Shown: positions 13,717-23,801, numbered from the stretch's first letter. The stretch: DNA of 50,684 nucleotides from Bacteroidales bacterium (GCA_025455395.1 JALOMO010000007.1:1-50684); one strand, 5' to 3'. Program-made: numbers and translations. Notes: generated by a model not told the origin, from the sequence alone.

Positions 13717-16700
13717 CTATTTCAACAGCTTCGGAATATCTGTCTGAATCATCAGATCGATTTTGGATCCGAAGCTCTTTACCTGCTGAGCATAGTTGTC
13801 AAGCGCCTTTATCTGCAGGTCAGTCGGCTTGCCGGGATAACCACCTACTGCACCGTATATCTCTCCAATGTTTTCGCGAAGCCGCACCTGCCCTGTTATA
13901 CCGCCCTCACCCGACTGTGTGGCTGAGATCTTCTCGTGCATATCGTCGCAGGCAGAGATGAGTGCTTTGATCTTTTTCAGCCCCTGCCCTTTTGCCATTG
14001 CCTCCCTGCTTTTAAGAGTATCCCTTGTATCCAGTATCTTCTGGTCAATGGCAGCAAGTTCTTCAAGAAGATCATAGGCTTTCATAAGGGTCTCACGCTG
14101 AAGCTTCCTGTCTGCCTCCGGGTGTTTCCAGTCAGGACTGTCATTCAGGATCAGGTCTGTGGTGTAAGTCTCATTTCCCTTTACCAGCTTAACCATATAT
14201 TTCCCGGCAGGGTATTCAGGTCCGAATGCAGCCTCGCCCAGGAGATTTGGAGATTTCGGCACTTTGGGCGGATCCATTGAAGTGGCAACACGAACTATAT
14301 TTATCCCCTTACGGTTACCGGCAGGCAGCTTTTTGAGAAAGAGCCCTTCTGAGTTGTAGAGCTCGATAAACATTTCACCAAATACATGCCTTTTCTTAAG
14401 ATAATAACAGATCGTTGCAGCAGAAGATGGATTTGATCCTGTAAATTCTGCATCGCCCGGAAAATCCTGAAATCCTGCCCCTGACGGGAAATAATACGGG
14501 CGAACAGGGAGAAAGGCAAACTCCTGATCCATCACAGCCTGAGTGAGGTTTCTCAGAGGTGTAAGGTCATCGAGTATGATGATTCCTCTCCCATGGGTAG
14601 CCAGTACAAGATCATTCTGTTTTGCCTGGAAAGCCATGTCATAAATACCTGTCTGGGGTATTTTGTTTTTTAACCTTACCCATACCCTCCCGTGGTCAGT
14701 ACTCACAAAGAGGCCCATTTCAGTACCGAGGAAGATAAGATCAGGATTGACAGGATCTTGTCTGACCACATGACAGAAGCCCTTAATATCACCTGTAGCC
14801 AGCGGGCTCCATGTCTTCCCCAGGTCACCGGTATAGTATATATATGGCTTCATATCTCCGTTCCGATGAGCGTCAACAGTTACCCATGCTGCATTCTTAT
14901 CAAAATTGTCAGCATCAACAGATGAGATAAATGCCAATGGTGGCAGTCCGGGCACAGCATCATTCAGTTTTGTCCAGCTCTTACCGCCGTCTGTTGTGAG
15001 CTGTATGTTACCATCGTCAGTGCCCGCCCAGATTATATTTTCGTCAAGCGGAGACTCAGATACAGAAAAAATGGTTGTATTGTTTTCTGCCGTGCTGTTA
15101 TCAATGGTCAGCCCTCCGGATTTCTCCTGCTGCTGACGGAGCGGATCATTTGTTGTGAGGTCTGGTGAGATCCTTTCAAACGAGTCACCTTTATCCTTTG
15201 ACCTGTACAGGTATTGTGCACCGACGTAGAGCCATCCCGATTTCTTTCCAAAGACCGTAGGGGTATTCCAGTTAAACCTTAAACTCTCAGTATCCTCATC
15301 AGGAAAGGGTTTGATATATTTACTTTCACCCGTCTTCTGATTTGTGCGGTTTATTCTTCCTCCCTGGTACTGTGAATATATAATGTCCGGATCAGTTTTG
15401 TCCCTGTAGGTATAGAAGCCGTCGCCATATCCGACATTTTTCCAGTCAGAATTGGTTATTCCGCCCGGTTTTCTTGAAGGCCCGGTCCATGATCCGTTGT
15501 CCTGCAAGCCTCCATAGACATTGTAGGGAGAGCTGTCATCAACGCTCACATGGTAGAACTGGGAAACAGGCAGGCTCTGGACAAACCTCCAGGCATTTCC
15601 GGAGTCTTCAGAGGTATAGACACCTCCGTCAGTTCCCAGATATAAAAAGCTGTTATCGGACGGATTTATCCAGAGGGCATGTGTATCACTGTGATAGTTT
15701 CCGCCAGTTACTGAAGGGCTCTGGAATAGTTTGCCGCCGTTGGTGCTGACCCACAGGGTTGTTCCCGGTTTGTAAATACGGTCAGCCACTACCGGGTCTG
15801 GCACCAGCAGACTGTAGTAAAAAGGTCTGTCGCTCATCATATACTGGTCGCTCATCTTCTCCCATGATAAACCTTTGTCGTCAGAGCGGTAGAGGGCTGA
15901 TTTTGACGATTCAACAAGGGCATAAAGGTAATGAGGTTTGACCGGGGATACAGCAACGGCGATTCTTCCGAGAGTACCGGAAGGCAATCCGTTGTGTATC
16001 TTGTTCCATGTTGCCCCGCCGTCTGTTGATTTATAAAGCCCGCTACCGGGACCTCCTGATCTGAATGTATGAGCCTGACGTCTGAAATCCCACATTGAAG
16101 CATAAAGCACTGAAGGGTTTTCAGGGTCCATGGCCATATCGGCACATCCGGTTGAGGGATTGACATAGAGTAACCTGGACCATGTTTTACCGCCGTCGGA
16201 GGTCCTGTAAACACCACGCACCTCGCTGTCACCCCACAGGGCACCCATTACCGCGACATAAACGATGTCAGGATTAACAGGGTCTATTATGATGCGGCCT
16301 ATGCGTTCACTCTCAGGCAGGCCCATAAACTCCCATTTGCCTCCTCCGTCCTTTGTCCTGTATATTCCTGTTCCGACAGAGACGCTGTTGCGAGTCCACA
16401 CCTCACCTGTACCCACCCAGACGGTATCAGGGTGGTTCTGATCTATGGCAATGGTGCCAACTGACTGTGGATATTCATCAAAAACAGACTTGAAGGTAGT
16501 TCCCTTGTTAATTGATTTCCAGACTCCTCCGCCAGCAGCTCCAACCCATACTACATCAGGATTTTTGTTTTCTGCGTCAATACATGATATTCGCCCGCTC
16601 ATCCTGGCCGGCCCTATGTGCCTGCCTTCAATATCTCCGAATGTGGCATCGGTAACCTGTCCCGAGAGTACCGATATGCCAGCCAGGTAAAAAATGCCTG

Positions 16701-16722
16701 TCAAAAAGTGCCTGAGGTTCAT
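13717..16722 (-). CDS. Exported BNR/Asp-box repeat protein (VPS10/sortilin-like propeller)
   Basis: The 1001-residue protein has an N-terminal signal (MNLRHFLTGIFYLAGISVLSG) that directs export. At least nine Asp-box motifs of the form S/TxDxGxxW follow, for example RTKDGGGKWEF, RTSDGGKTWSRL, KSTDGGATWNKI and LTTDGGKSWTKL. They are spread over about residues 60-700, indicating one or two beta-propellers. A predicted beta domain near 750-860 and a helical C-terminus follow. I see no catalytic tyrosine/glutamate set typical of sialidases, so the role is open. It lies 38 nt after a LolA-like gene and is probably cotranscribed. Confidence 0.85.
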   Translation of the reverse strand: MNLRHFLTGIFYLAGISVLSGQVTDATFGDIEGRHIGPARMSGRISCIDAENKNPDVVWVGAAGGGVWKSINKGTTFKSVFDEYPQSVGTIAIDQNHPDTVWVGTGEVWTRNSVSVGTGIYRTKDGGGKWEFMGLPESERIGRIIIDPVNPDIVYVAVMGALWGDSEVRGVYRTSDGGKTWSRLLYVNPSTGCADMAMDPENPSVLYASMWDFRRQAHTFRSGGPGSGLYKSTDGGATWNKIHNGLPSGTLGRIAVAVSPVKPHYLYALVESSKSALYRSDDKGLSWEKMSDQYMMSDRPFYYSLLVPDPVVADRIYKPGTTLWVSTNGGKLFQSPSVTGGNYHSDTHALWINPSDNSFLYLGTDGGVYTSEDSGNAWRFVQSLPVSQFYHVSVDDSSPYNVYGGLQDNGSWTGPSRKPGGITNSDWKNVGYGDGFYTYRDKTDPDIIYSQYQGGRINRTNQKTGESKYIKPFPDEDTESLRFNWNTPTVFGKKSGWLYVGAQYLYRSKDKGDSFERISPDLTTNDPLRQQQEKSGGLTIDNSTAENNTTIFSVSESPLDENIIWAGTDDGNIQLTTDGGKSWTKLNDAVPGLPPLAFISSVDADNFDKNAAWVTVDAHRNGDMKPYIYYTGDLGKTWSPLATGDIKGFCHVVRQDPVNPDLIFLGTEMGLFVSTDHGRVWVRLKNKIPQTGIYDMAFQAKQNDLVLATHGRGIIILDDLTPLRNLTQAVMDQEFAFLPVRPYYFPSGAGFQDFPGDAEFTGSNPSSAATICYYLKKRHVFGEMFIELYNSEGLFLKKLPAGNRKGINIVRVATSMDPPKVPKSPNLLGEAAFGPEYPAGKYMVKLVKGNETYTTDLILNDSPDWKHPEADRKLQRETLMKAYDLLEELAAIDQKILDTRDTLKSREAMAKGQGLKKIKALISACDDMHEKISATQSGEGGITGQVRLRENIGEIYGAVGGYPGKPTDLQIKALDNYAQQVKSFGSKIDLMIQTDIPKLLK

Positions 16723-16760
16723 GATGTCAGTTATTTCTTATTATTTCCTGATGGATAATG

Positions 16761-17480
16761 CTATAATGCCGGCTTTTCAAAGAGTGCGTCGTCAAGTTCA
16801 ATATTAAACTCAACTTTTTCGATGACAATAGTACCCATCAGCTGATCTTTCATTTTGGTCTCTATCTTCTGTGGGACAGCAATTCCTTCAATGATTGAGT
16901 AATTGCTGTAATATGTGTCAGACTCTGTTTCATTTCCCATAATTTTCATCTTTGTGTTAGTGCGCAGAAGGATGTATGAATCAGAGTCGATATAGAAGGT
17001 AAATGAATCACCCTCTTTTGTCGCGAGCTTTAATTTAAAGCAGGATGTTCCCTCCATATCCTCCTTCCCCTCAAAGGTTACTATATAACCTTTCTCGCTC
17101 CAGTTCCAGAGCATGCCATCCATGTCAGCCTGGTAATGCATTCCCTTCAGGTCATCTTCGGTCATCTGCTGAGGATCTGTAACACCGGTAAAGGGGTTCA
17201 GGCTCCATCCCTCTTTTCCGTTATATGTCTGAATGAAGGTCAGGCCCTGGAAAGTACCTTCGACCCGAACCTTGGCAGGTCGTTTGCTCATCTGTATCAT
17301 GGGTATTTCAATTCCGCTCTGGATCATTTTACCGGAAAGTTTCTGTGCATTTAGTTTCAGGATATTATCCTGGCCGCTTGCTGCAAAGTGCTCCTTAAGA
17401 ATTTCATCTACCGACTGGGCAGACAATGTGGTACCAAGAACCAGAAAGAAGGCTGAAAAGAATGCTGTTGACTTTTTCAT
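16761..17480 (-). CDS. Exported LolA-fold-like protein
   Basis: The 239-residue protein has a clear signal peptide (MKKSTAFFSAFFLVLGTTLSAQ), so the mature form begins near SVDEILKEHF. The remainder looks like the outer-membrane lipoprotein-sorting/LolA-like fold. Visible pieces are LSGKMIQSG, RPAKVRVEG, YNGKEGWSLNPFTGV, CFKLKLATKEG, a strand with a late IDSDSYILLRTNTKM, and QKIETKMKD. The family often carries hydrophobic ligands in the periplasm. It is the first gene before the BNR protein. No lipobox is seen. Confidence 0.75.
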   Translation of the reverse strand: MKKSTAFFSAFFLVLGTTLSAQSVDEILKEHFAASGQDNILKLNAQKLSGKMIQSGIEIPMIQMSKRPAKVRVEGTFQGLTFIQTYNGKEGWSLNPFTGVTDPQQMTEDDLKGMHYQADMDGMLWNWSEKGYIVTFEGKEDMEGTSCFKLKLATKEGDSFTFYIDSDSYILLRTNTKMKIMGNETESDTYYSNYSIIEGIAVPQKIETKMKDQLMGTIVIEKVEFNIELDDALFEKPAL

Positions 17481-17599
17481 ATAGTTAAGGATTAGTTGAT
17501 TTTAATAAAGCAAGTTATTCATTTTCCAGAACCCCGCCACTAAAAATGAATATCCGAGGTACTATCTATCATAATCTTATCCTTTTTCTCTCCTCCCGG

Positions 17600-18745
17600 T
17601 CATGGTGCTGATCCGTTATACTTTTTCAGGTTAGTCCGGTATTGGGCAAGAGATATCTTCTCAGAGGCTGAGAATGCCCTGTAAAGTGAGTTTACAGACC
17701 CGAAGCCTGACAGGTCGGCAATCTCCTCGATTGAATAATGTTTTGGTGATGCCAGCAGTTTTTTTGCGTGGTCCACGCGGTACCTGTTTACGAAACCGCA
17801 GAAGTTAAGGCCAAACTCGTTGTTTATTATCCGTGACACGTATGTACGGTTGGTTGCGAGACGAGCGGTGATGTCCCATATATTCAGATCCTTGTTCAGG
17901 TAGAGATGCTCTCTTTCGACCATGTTAACCAGTTCTTCAGCCAGTTTTTCAGGGATTCTGTCATCAGATGAGAACAGGGCAACTGGTTCGGCTTCCGTCA
18001 CGTGAACTGACTGTTGCATATGACCCAGAAGGCCTATGGTGAAGAGAGCCACAGAAAAGACAAGAGATGGCAGGAGTAAGTAAAGGGGGCTGCCGTCAAA
18101 CCTCTCTCTTCCAAGAGCGGCAATGGTGATACTCGCAAATGATGCAATAAACAAGACTATGTTGAAGATCTGAACCCAGCTAAGACTTCTGAGCTCCGGA
18201 GCTGAGAAGTAATTATCAATACTGTGATTGTGTTTCCTTATCTTCCTGAAGGACAAGTGCAAGTATATCATTACCTGCATCACGAATGTTATTCTTGACA
18301 GGAGTGAAATCACTCTCATATACCCGATACCTCTGCCTCCTGCATCTAACCCGTACATCACCCTTGATACATAAAGGTTCTCAGTCGTATTGTCCATGAT
18401 TATGTAGCCAACAGATGTCAGGATGAAGACAATCACAGGGATAATGAGGTATTTACCGTGTTTGTGAAATGTGAATGTCTTGTCTTGTGTGAGAAGCAAC
18501 ACATAAACGTAAAACAACGGATACACAGATTGTGAGGTAAGATTATAAAAGCTGTCGAGCCAGATATAAACAGCATGTTTCTGAGTAAAATAAAAAAGGT
18601 GGGAAAGATAAAGTACGAAGGCAGCAAACATCAGTGTCCCCAGGAACCTCTTGGGTTCATTTCCCTTTCCTGACTGCAGCTTCAAGACTATTGCCCAGAA
18701 AAGTGTGACATAAACCGGATTAAGAAGCAGGACTTCAGTAAGCAT
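17600..18745 (-). CDS. AraC-family regulator with integral-membrane N-terminus
   Basis: The first 245 residues contain about seven membrane helices. The last 110 residues are an AraC/XylS double helix-turn-helix: LNIWDITARLATNRTYVSRI, then YSIEEIADLSGFGSVNSLYR and AFSASEKISLAQYR. This architecture, common in Bacteroidota, suggests a membrane-tethered regulator sensing something in or across the inner membrane. Targets cannot be inferred; nearest genes are the LolA-like gene downstream and the metalloprotease upstream. The coding strand shows no -7 box nearby. Confidence 0.85.
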   Translation of the reverse strand: MLTEVLLLNPVYVTLFWAIVLKLQSGKGNEPKRFLGTLMFAAFVLYLSHLFYFTQKHAVYIWLDSFYNLTSQSVYPLFYVYVLLLTQDKTFTFHKHGKYLIIPVIVFILTSVGYIIMDNTTENLYVSRVMYGLDAGGRGIGYMRVISLLSRITFVMQVMIYLHLSFRKIRKHNHSIDNYFSAPELRSLSWVQIFNIVLFIASFASITIAALGRERFDGSPLYLLLPSLVFSVALFTIGLLGHMQQSVHVTEAEPVALFSSDDRIPEKLAEELVNMVEREHLYLNKDLNIWDITARLATNRTYVSRIINNEFGLNFCGFVNRYRVDHAKKLLASPKHYSIEEIADLSGFGSVNSLYRAFSASEKISLAQYRTNLKKYNGSAP

Positions 18746-18924
18746 TTCAGACAGCAGTTCCTCATCAGATTAGTAATGCAAGATAGCAAATGATTTCAAA
18801 ATCAATAATAGTCAGCCCTATATGAATCTTTTCCAATGATTTTCAACTCTAACCGAATTTTATCTTTTGAGATAATCATTTTATGTTTTGACAAATTTAT
18901 TGAGGCAACTTATACCAAATTTGC

Positions 18925-19048
18925 ATAAGTCAGTCACAGCGGGTACAACACAGTTGTGACATCTGATAAGAGACAACAAGCGTTAAATTTTCCCCTTTCT
19001 TTCCCCAGGGCAGAAGCAGACCCCCCGTCAAATACTTCTGCCCTTTTT
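18925..19048 (+). ncRNA. Candidate small RNA ending in an orphan terminator
   Basis: The plus strand holds a hairpin GTCACA ... TGTGAC (18933-18960), a pyrimidine-rich single-stranded stretch, then a strong terminator hairpin AGGGCAGAAG ... CTTCTGCCCT followed by eight T. No plus-strand ORF precedes it: the gene on one side (18745) diverges and the one on the other side (19050) runs on the minus strand. A near-consensus -7 box, CAAATTTG, lies at 18916-18923. The 5' end is a guess. I could not match it to a known RNA family. Confidence 0.45.
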
Positions 19049-19050
19049 TT
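19008..19050 (+). terminator. Intrinsic terminator without an upstream gene
   Basis: The ten-base stem AGGGCAGAAG/CTTCTGCCCT encloses a loop of about 15 bases and is followed by TTTTTTTT. The T-run lies only on the plus-strand side, so it does not serve the minus-strand metalloprotease gene that ends at 19050. Confidence 0.8.
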
Positions 19051-19886
19051 TATATAGGGTTGTTGAAGGTATCACCCTGTTCGGGGTCGCCGGTGACCCA
19101 TCCTTTGCGAAGCCATTCTGAGCGTTGTGCAGCTGAGCCATGGGTAAAATCGTCAGGCACCACGCGTCCCTGGTATTTCTTCTGGAGCACATCATCACCG
19201 ATAGCTGAGGCGGCACGGAGGGCTTCATCAATGTCGCCGCTCTCAATTGTATTAAGCATCCTGTCGGCATGGTGTGCCCACACACCTGCAAGGAAATCAG
19301 CCTGAAGCTCCAGTCTTACGGTAAGCTGATTGGCTCTTGTTTCGCTGAGCCCTGACCGCTGCTTGTGTACCTCCTCGAGAATTCCAAGCAGGTTCTGCAC
19401 ATGATGTCCCACTTCATGAGCAATAACATAAGCCACGGCAAAGTCACCAAATGCCCCGTATTTCTGTTGCAGGTCGTCGCAGAAGCTCAGGTCAATATAG
19501 ACCTTCTCGTCAGACGGACAGTAAAAGGGCCCGCTTGCTGCTGTGGCATAACCGCAGGCGCTCTCTACCTCATTCCGGAACAGAACCAGTTTCGGCTGAC
19601 GGTATGTCATGCCTGATTCCTGAAAGATATTGCCCCATATCTCTTCCGTGTCGGCCAGAACTACGGAGACAAACTGTGCCATTTCATCCTCTTCGGCAGA
19701 CGGAGTATACTGCTCTGTCGTTACTCCTCCTGTCTGGTCAAGGACACTGAGGGGGTTACCACCCAGCAGCCAGACGATAAGTGCAATAACTATCAGGCCA
19801 ATGCCTCCGCCGGCAAACCTTTTTCCCGAGCTCATCCCTCTCCGGTCTTCAACATTGCTGCTGCCGCGTCTTCCCTGCCATTTCAT
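19050..19886 (-). CDS. Neutral zinc metallopeptidase (YpfJ family)
   Basis: The 278-residue protein belongs to the putative neutral zinc metallopeptidase family (PF04228, E. coli YpfJ). Residues 1-3 begin MKW and the RRG...SSGKRFAGGGIG stretch is the family's usual N-terminus before one membrane helix (about 28-45). The zinc motif HEVGHHVQNLLG lies near residue 163, and a third ligand is likely in the RLELQADFLAGVWAHHAD block. The domain should face the periplasm. Substrates are unknown for the family. It is transcribed alone. Confidence 0.92.
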   Translation of the reverse strand: MKWQGRRGSSNVEDRRGMSSGKRFAGGGIGLIVIALIVWLLGGNPLSVLDQTGGVTTEQYTPSAEEDEMAQFVSVVLADTEEIWGNIFQESGMTYRQPKLVLFRNEVESACGYATAASGPFYCPSDEKVYIDLSFCDDLQQKYGAFGDFAVAYVIAHEVGHHVQNLLGILEEVHKQRSGLSETRANQLTVRLELQADFLAGVWAHHADRMLNTIESGDIDEALRAASAIGDDVLQKKYQGRVVPDDFTHGSAAQRSEWLRKGWVTGDPEQGDTFNNPI

Positions 19887-20003
19887 TTTCTTTTTTTTTG
19901 ATTATTAATCTGCCAGAACGAAAGTTACAAATCATTTTTGACAGAGAATAAAGTGGTGTGAACAAAAATCCCGGGAGTATGTTATTGATTAAAAAGCAAA
20001 ACA

Positions 20004-20687
20004 ATGAAAACTAAAGCATTATTGTTCATCACATTCTTTTCATTAATAACAACATTAAACAACAAAATCATGGCACAGGAATATACTTTCCCTCAGCTCC
20101 CATATGCATATAATGCACTGGAACCATACATTGACGCCCAGACAATGGAAATACATTACTCAAAGCATCACAGGGCATATTTTGACAATTTTGTAAAAGC
20201 TGCTGCCGAGAACAAAATAGACAACCTCTCGCTTGAGGATATCTTTTCGAAGATGAGTGCCTTCCCAGCAGTAATAAGGAATAACGGGGGCGGACTTTAT
20301 AATCATACACTGTTCTGGAATGTCATGGGCCCGAATGCCGGAGGTCAGCCGTCAGGTGCTCTGCTTGAGGCTATTAATAAGACGTTTGGTTCATTTGACA
20401 GCTTCAAGGCTGAATTCGAGACAGCTGCAAAGACGCAGTTCGGCAGCGGATGGGCATGGCTGGCAGTTGACAACAACGGTAAGCTATTCGTTTCACAGAC
20501 CCCAAATCAGGATAATCCGCTTATGGATGTAGCTGCAAAGCGTGGTACACCTATTCTCGGGCTTGATGTATGGGAGCATGCCTATTACCTGAAGTACCAG
20601 AACCGCAGGTCGGAATATGTCTCAACCTTCTGGAACGTGGTTAACTGGAGCAAGGTGGCTGAACTTTATGCCGCAGCAGTCAAGTAA
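20004..20687 (+). CDS. sod: Superoxide dismutase, Fe/Mn type, probably exported
   Basis: The 227-residue protein converts superoxide to oxygen and peroxide. All four metal ligands are visible: H in [15 protein letters not shown] in [10 protein letters not shown], and Asp and His in [17 protein letters not shown]. Reading from 20004 adds a signal peptide before [11 protein letters not shown]. An internal Met at 20070 (MAQEYTF) would give a cytosolic enzyme of normal length. I prefer the longer form, because the extension is a complete signal sequence, but both could be made. Metal choice cannot be read with confidence. It lies 45 nt before an ABC exporter. Confidence 0.93.
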   Translation: MKTKALLFITFFSLITTLNNKIMAQEYTFPQLPYAYNALEPYIDAQTMEIHYSKHHRAYFDNFVKAAAENKIDNLSLEDIFSKMSAFPAVIRNNGGGLYNHTLFWNVMGPNAGGQPSGALLEAINKTFGSFDSFKAEFETAAKTQFGSGWAWLAVDNNGKLFVSQTPNQDNPLMDVAAKRGTPILGLDVWEHAYYLKYQNRRSEYVSTFWNVVNWSKVAELYAAAVK

Positions 20688-20732
20688 CCCATACCCTTTT
20701 TACCTACATTGCATCATGTTTCTCAATGAAAC

Positions 20733-21674
20733 GTGGATACAGAGTTACTGATAAGTGCAAGAGGCCTTTATAAGAGTTTTAAAAAGGTAAAGGCTGTAGA
20801 CGGCGTAGATTTCACACTGGCAGCTGGCGAATATGTTGCGCTTCTGGGTCCTAACGGAGCAGGAAAGACGACACTCGTTGAAATGATAGAAGGAATAAGG
20901 ACCCCTGACAGAGGTGAGATACTTGTCAGGGGTCTATCCATTAAGGATGAAAGATCATCATTGTATGGCAGGCTTGGAATCTCTTTCCAGGAGACAAGGT
21001 TTCTTGAGAAAATAACAGTCCTTGAGACTATCAGGCTCTTTGCCAGTTTTTACAGGCAACCTGAGAAAAGGATTGAAGAGGTAATACAAATCGTTGGTCT
21101 GGAAGAGAAGAGAAGCGCTTATACAAAAAACCTGTCAGGAGGACAGAGGCAGCGCCTGGCGCTAGGTATAGCACTTCTCAATGACCCTGAAATACTTATC
21201 CTTGATGAGCCAACCACAGGTCTCGATCCTGCTGCCAGGAGAGAGATTTGGGATATTCTCCTGAAGCTGAGGGCTGAGCGAGGCACCTCGCTTATTCTCA
21301 CCACGCATTACATGGAGGAAGCGACTCACCTGTGCGACAGGATCATTATCATGGACAGGGGTCGCTTTCTTGCTCAGGGATCGCTGAGCAACCTTCTCTC
21401 AAAAATGAATATGCCTGATATTGCTCATTTCGTTGTTGCCGGACCACTGCCGGGTGACATTCCACAGAGATCTGGCGGACTTGTGATAGAATGGAACAGA
21501 TTAACCGGTAAGGGAAGATGTGAGATGCATAACGTATCAGAAGAGTTGCCGGCTCTGTTTGCTTTGCTGGAGAAGAACGGCCTGAGGCTGAAAGATTTTG
21601 AGCATGTAAGGCCGACTCTTGATGACCTCTTCCTTGAAATGACGGGACGGAGACTTACTGAAGAGACAGAATGA
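20733..21674 (+). CDS. ABC-2 exporter ATP-binding subunit
   Basis: The 313-residue ATPase has Walker A GPNGAGKTT near residue 39, signature LSGGQRQRLALG, Walker B ILILDEPTTGLDP and switch His in LTTHYMEEA. The start is GTG: an in-frame stop lies two codons upstream and the next ATG would remove Walker A. The C-terminal 90 residues are the usual extension of DrrA/NatA-like exporters. It overlaps the permease gene by 4 nt, so the two form one transporter, possibly of drugs or lipids. Confidence 0.93.
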   Translation: MDTELLISARGLYKSFKKVKAVDGVDFTLAAGEYVALLGPNGAGKTTLVEMIEGIRTPDRGEILVRGLSIKDERSSLYGRLGISFQETRFLEKITVLETIRLFASFYRQPEKRIEEVIQIVGLEEKRSAYTKNLSGGQRQRLALGIALLNDPEILILDEPTTGLDPAARREIWDILLKLRAERGTSLILTTHYMEEATHLCDRIIIMDRGRFLAQGSLSNLLSKMNMPDIAHFVVAGPLPGDIPQRSGGLVIEWNRLTGKGRCEMHNVSEELPALFALLEKNGLRLKDFEHVRPTLDDLFLEMTGRRLTEETE

Positions 21675-22783
21675 TGCTGAAGAGAAGCGAACTCTGGCAG
21701 CTTATAGCAATTCATTTTAAGGAATTGCTCCGTGAACCGGGCGTCCTGTTCTGGGGAATAGCGTTTCCCATTCTTATGGCATGGGGCCTGGGTATAGCAT
21801 TTACTAGCGAAAAGAAAACGAAGAAGGATATAGCCATAATTAATCTTACCCCGGGCGGCATGCTGGAAGGCTTTCTGAAGGAGAATGCATCAAGGGAGGC
21901 GAACGGTCAGGGAAGTGCAATTTTTGATCTTTCAGTAATTGATCCTGTTTTCGGAGAGAACCTGTTCAGATTCCTGCCTCTCGATTCAGCCAGGGCTACA
22001 ATCGGGGTCAAAAGGGGAATGTACCAGTTGATTATAGATAACTACGGTGACAGTTCTGTCTTCCATCTTGACCCTGCCAATCCTGAAGCCAGGCTTCTGC
22101 AGCTCCAGCTGGCCTCTGTGCTTGGCAAGACAACTGCTGATGCCTCATTCTCAGGCTTAAATACCGTCCCGCTGGAGATGCGGGGAACGAGGTATATCGA
22201 TTTCCTTGTTCCAGGGCTGGTGGCAATGAATATCATGATGGCCTGTATGTGGGGTATGAGCTGGACTATCATTGAAAGGCGCAAGGGTAATATGCTCAGA
22301 CGTATGATAGTCACTCCGGTGAGACGACATAATATTCTCCTTGGCCTTATGACAGCACGAATAACAATGAATTTTGCAGAAGCCTTTCTGCTAATGCTTT
22401 TTGCCTGGTTTTACTTTGATATAGATATACAGGGAAGCATAGCAGCGCTGGTACTTGTATTCGTTGCGGGAAATATAGCGTTTACGGGAATAGCTATACT
22501 CACCTCATCGCGCACCTCTAATACCGAAATTGGGAATGGCATCATCAACTTTGTGAATATGCCGATGATGATACTGTCAGGAGTGTTTTTCAGCTACCAT
22601 AATTTCCCTGAGTGGAGCATCCCCTTCATCCAGAATCTTCCTCTCACGCTCCTTGCAGACAGCATGCGAAGTATCATCAATGAGGGTGCAGGTTTATCGG
22701 AAATACTCGATAAAACAATTATCATGGGCACAATAGGCTTCATATCCTTTGGCCTGGGGCTGAAATTCTTTAAATGGTACTAA
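21671..22783 (+). CDS. ABC-2 type permease
   Basis: The 370-residue inner-membrane protein has one N-terminal helix, an extracytoplasmic domain of about 150 residues, and five to six C-terminal helices starting near residue 176 (FLVPGLVAMNIMMACMWGMS). The block ERRKGNMLRRMIVTPVRR is the cytosolic coupling region typical of ABC-2 permeases. The start overlaps the ATPase stop, so it is the partner of the upstream subunit. Substrate unknown. Confidence 0.92.
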   Translation: MMLKRSELWQLIAIHFKELLREPGVLFWGIAFPILMAWGLGIAFTSEKKTKKDIAIINLTPGGMLEGFLKENASREANGQGSAIFDLSVIDPVFGENLFRFLPLDSARATIGVKRGMYQLIIDNYGDSSVFHLDPANPEARLLQLQLASVLGKTTADASFSGLNTVPLEMRGTRYIDFLVPGLVAMNIMMACMWGMSWTIIERRKGNMLRRMIVTPVRRHNILLGLMTARITMNFAEAFLLMLFAWFYFDIDIQGSIAALVLVFVAGNIAFTGIAILTSSRTSNTEIGNGIINFVNMPMMILSGVFFSYHNFPEWSIPFIQNLPLTLLADSMRSIINEGAGLSEILDKTIIMGTIGFISFGLGLKFFKWY

Positions 22784-22816
22784 TGTCAGGGACGGCTATT
22801 CTTCAATTACCGGAAC

Positions 22817-23770
22817 TTAAACCTTGAAAAGGGGAACTCCATTCAGAGCTTTCTCCTTGATGCTTATAACCTCTGACGGGTCGAGGGGCTTAAGTATTTG
22901 TGAGAGTTCAAGCGCCTGCCTGAAGAGGTTTTCATCTCCCGGAGGAATGGCTGAAGTCACCGGATGTGAAAGTGTAAAACGTAATCCCATTGAAATATCC
23001 TCAGTTGTCGTCAGAGGCTCGTACCAGCACTTGGGATACACTGACCGGTCAGCCCCTTCAGGCCATGGTCCTTTCGCCATTGCCTTCAGGGCTAGAATGC
23101 CCATGTTTTTTTGGCCGGCTTTTACCATCACCTGCGGACCGAAATTGCCGGCATGCCATGAAGCAAAGTTGAACGGGAAGAGTATTGTGTCAAAATCGAA
23201 CCTGTCGATGAGAGCCATTGCAGCCTCGACGGAGTGGGCTGAGAATCCGATGAACCGGATCTTACCCTCATTCCTTGCCTCAATAAAGGTTTCCATCGAT
23301 CCGCCTGGTCCAAGCAGGGTATCAACCTCCTCAAGGGTTGTCACGGCATGATGCTGATATAGGTCGAAATGGTCAGTGCGGAGGTTCTCCAGTGACTGTT
23401 CCAGTTCCCTTCGCGCTTCCTCCTTTGTTCGCATGCCTGTCTTGCATGCAAGAAAAACATTCTTACGGTATGGCTCCAGGGCCGGACCGAGTTTAATCTC
23501 GGCATCGCCGTACGAAGGAGCCACATCGAAATAGTTGACCCCGGCATCGATTGCCATCCTGACGCGCTCAGACGCTTCTGAAGGAGTTGCGTTCATGACC
23601 ACGATCCCACCGAAACCAATGACAGAGAGCATCTCGCCCGTCCTGCCAAGGGATCTCTTCTCAAGCAATCCCGGCGCCTTCCTCCTGTCCATTCCTGAAA
23701 GGTCAGAAGGGAACAGGGTCAGGGCGGGTACCGCTGCCGCTGCTGAAACAATAAACTTCCTTCTTTTCAT
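22817..23770 (-). CDS. Aldo/keto reductase with Tat-like signal
   Basis: I start at the Met at 23770, giving 317 residues beginning MKRRKFIVSAAAAVPALTLF, which resembles a twin-arginine signal. Longer readings from 23791 or 23827 are possible. The aldo/keto reductase barrel shows GVNYFDVAPSYGDAEIKLG (catalytic Asp and Tyr), then FLACKTGMRTKEEARRELEQ and FDLYQHHAV (catalytic His). Exported members of this family in Bacteroidota act on unknown substrates. It lies 31 nt after pabA and is probably cotranscribed, without a functional link that I can see. Confidence 0.87.
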   Translation of the reverse strand: MKRRKFIVSAAAAVPALTLFPSDLSGMDRRKAPGLLEKRSLGRTGEMLSVIGFGGIVVMNATPSEASERVRMAIDAGVNYFDVAPSYGDAEIKLGPALEPYRKNVFLACKTGMRTKEEARRELEQSLENLRTDHFDLYQHHAVTTLEEVDTLLGPGGSMETFIEARNEGKIRFIGFSAHSVEAAMALIDRFDFDTILFPFNFASWHAGNFGPQVMVKAGQKNMGILALKAMAKGPWPEGADRSVYPKCWYEPLTTTEDISMGLRFTLSHPVTSAIPPGDENLFRQALELSQILKPLDPSEVISIKEKALNGVPLFKV

Positions 23771-23801
23771 CGCTTTATTTTCTTTAACCATGCAATATAT
23801 A

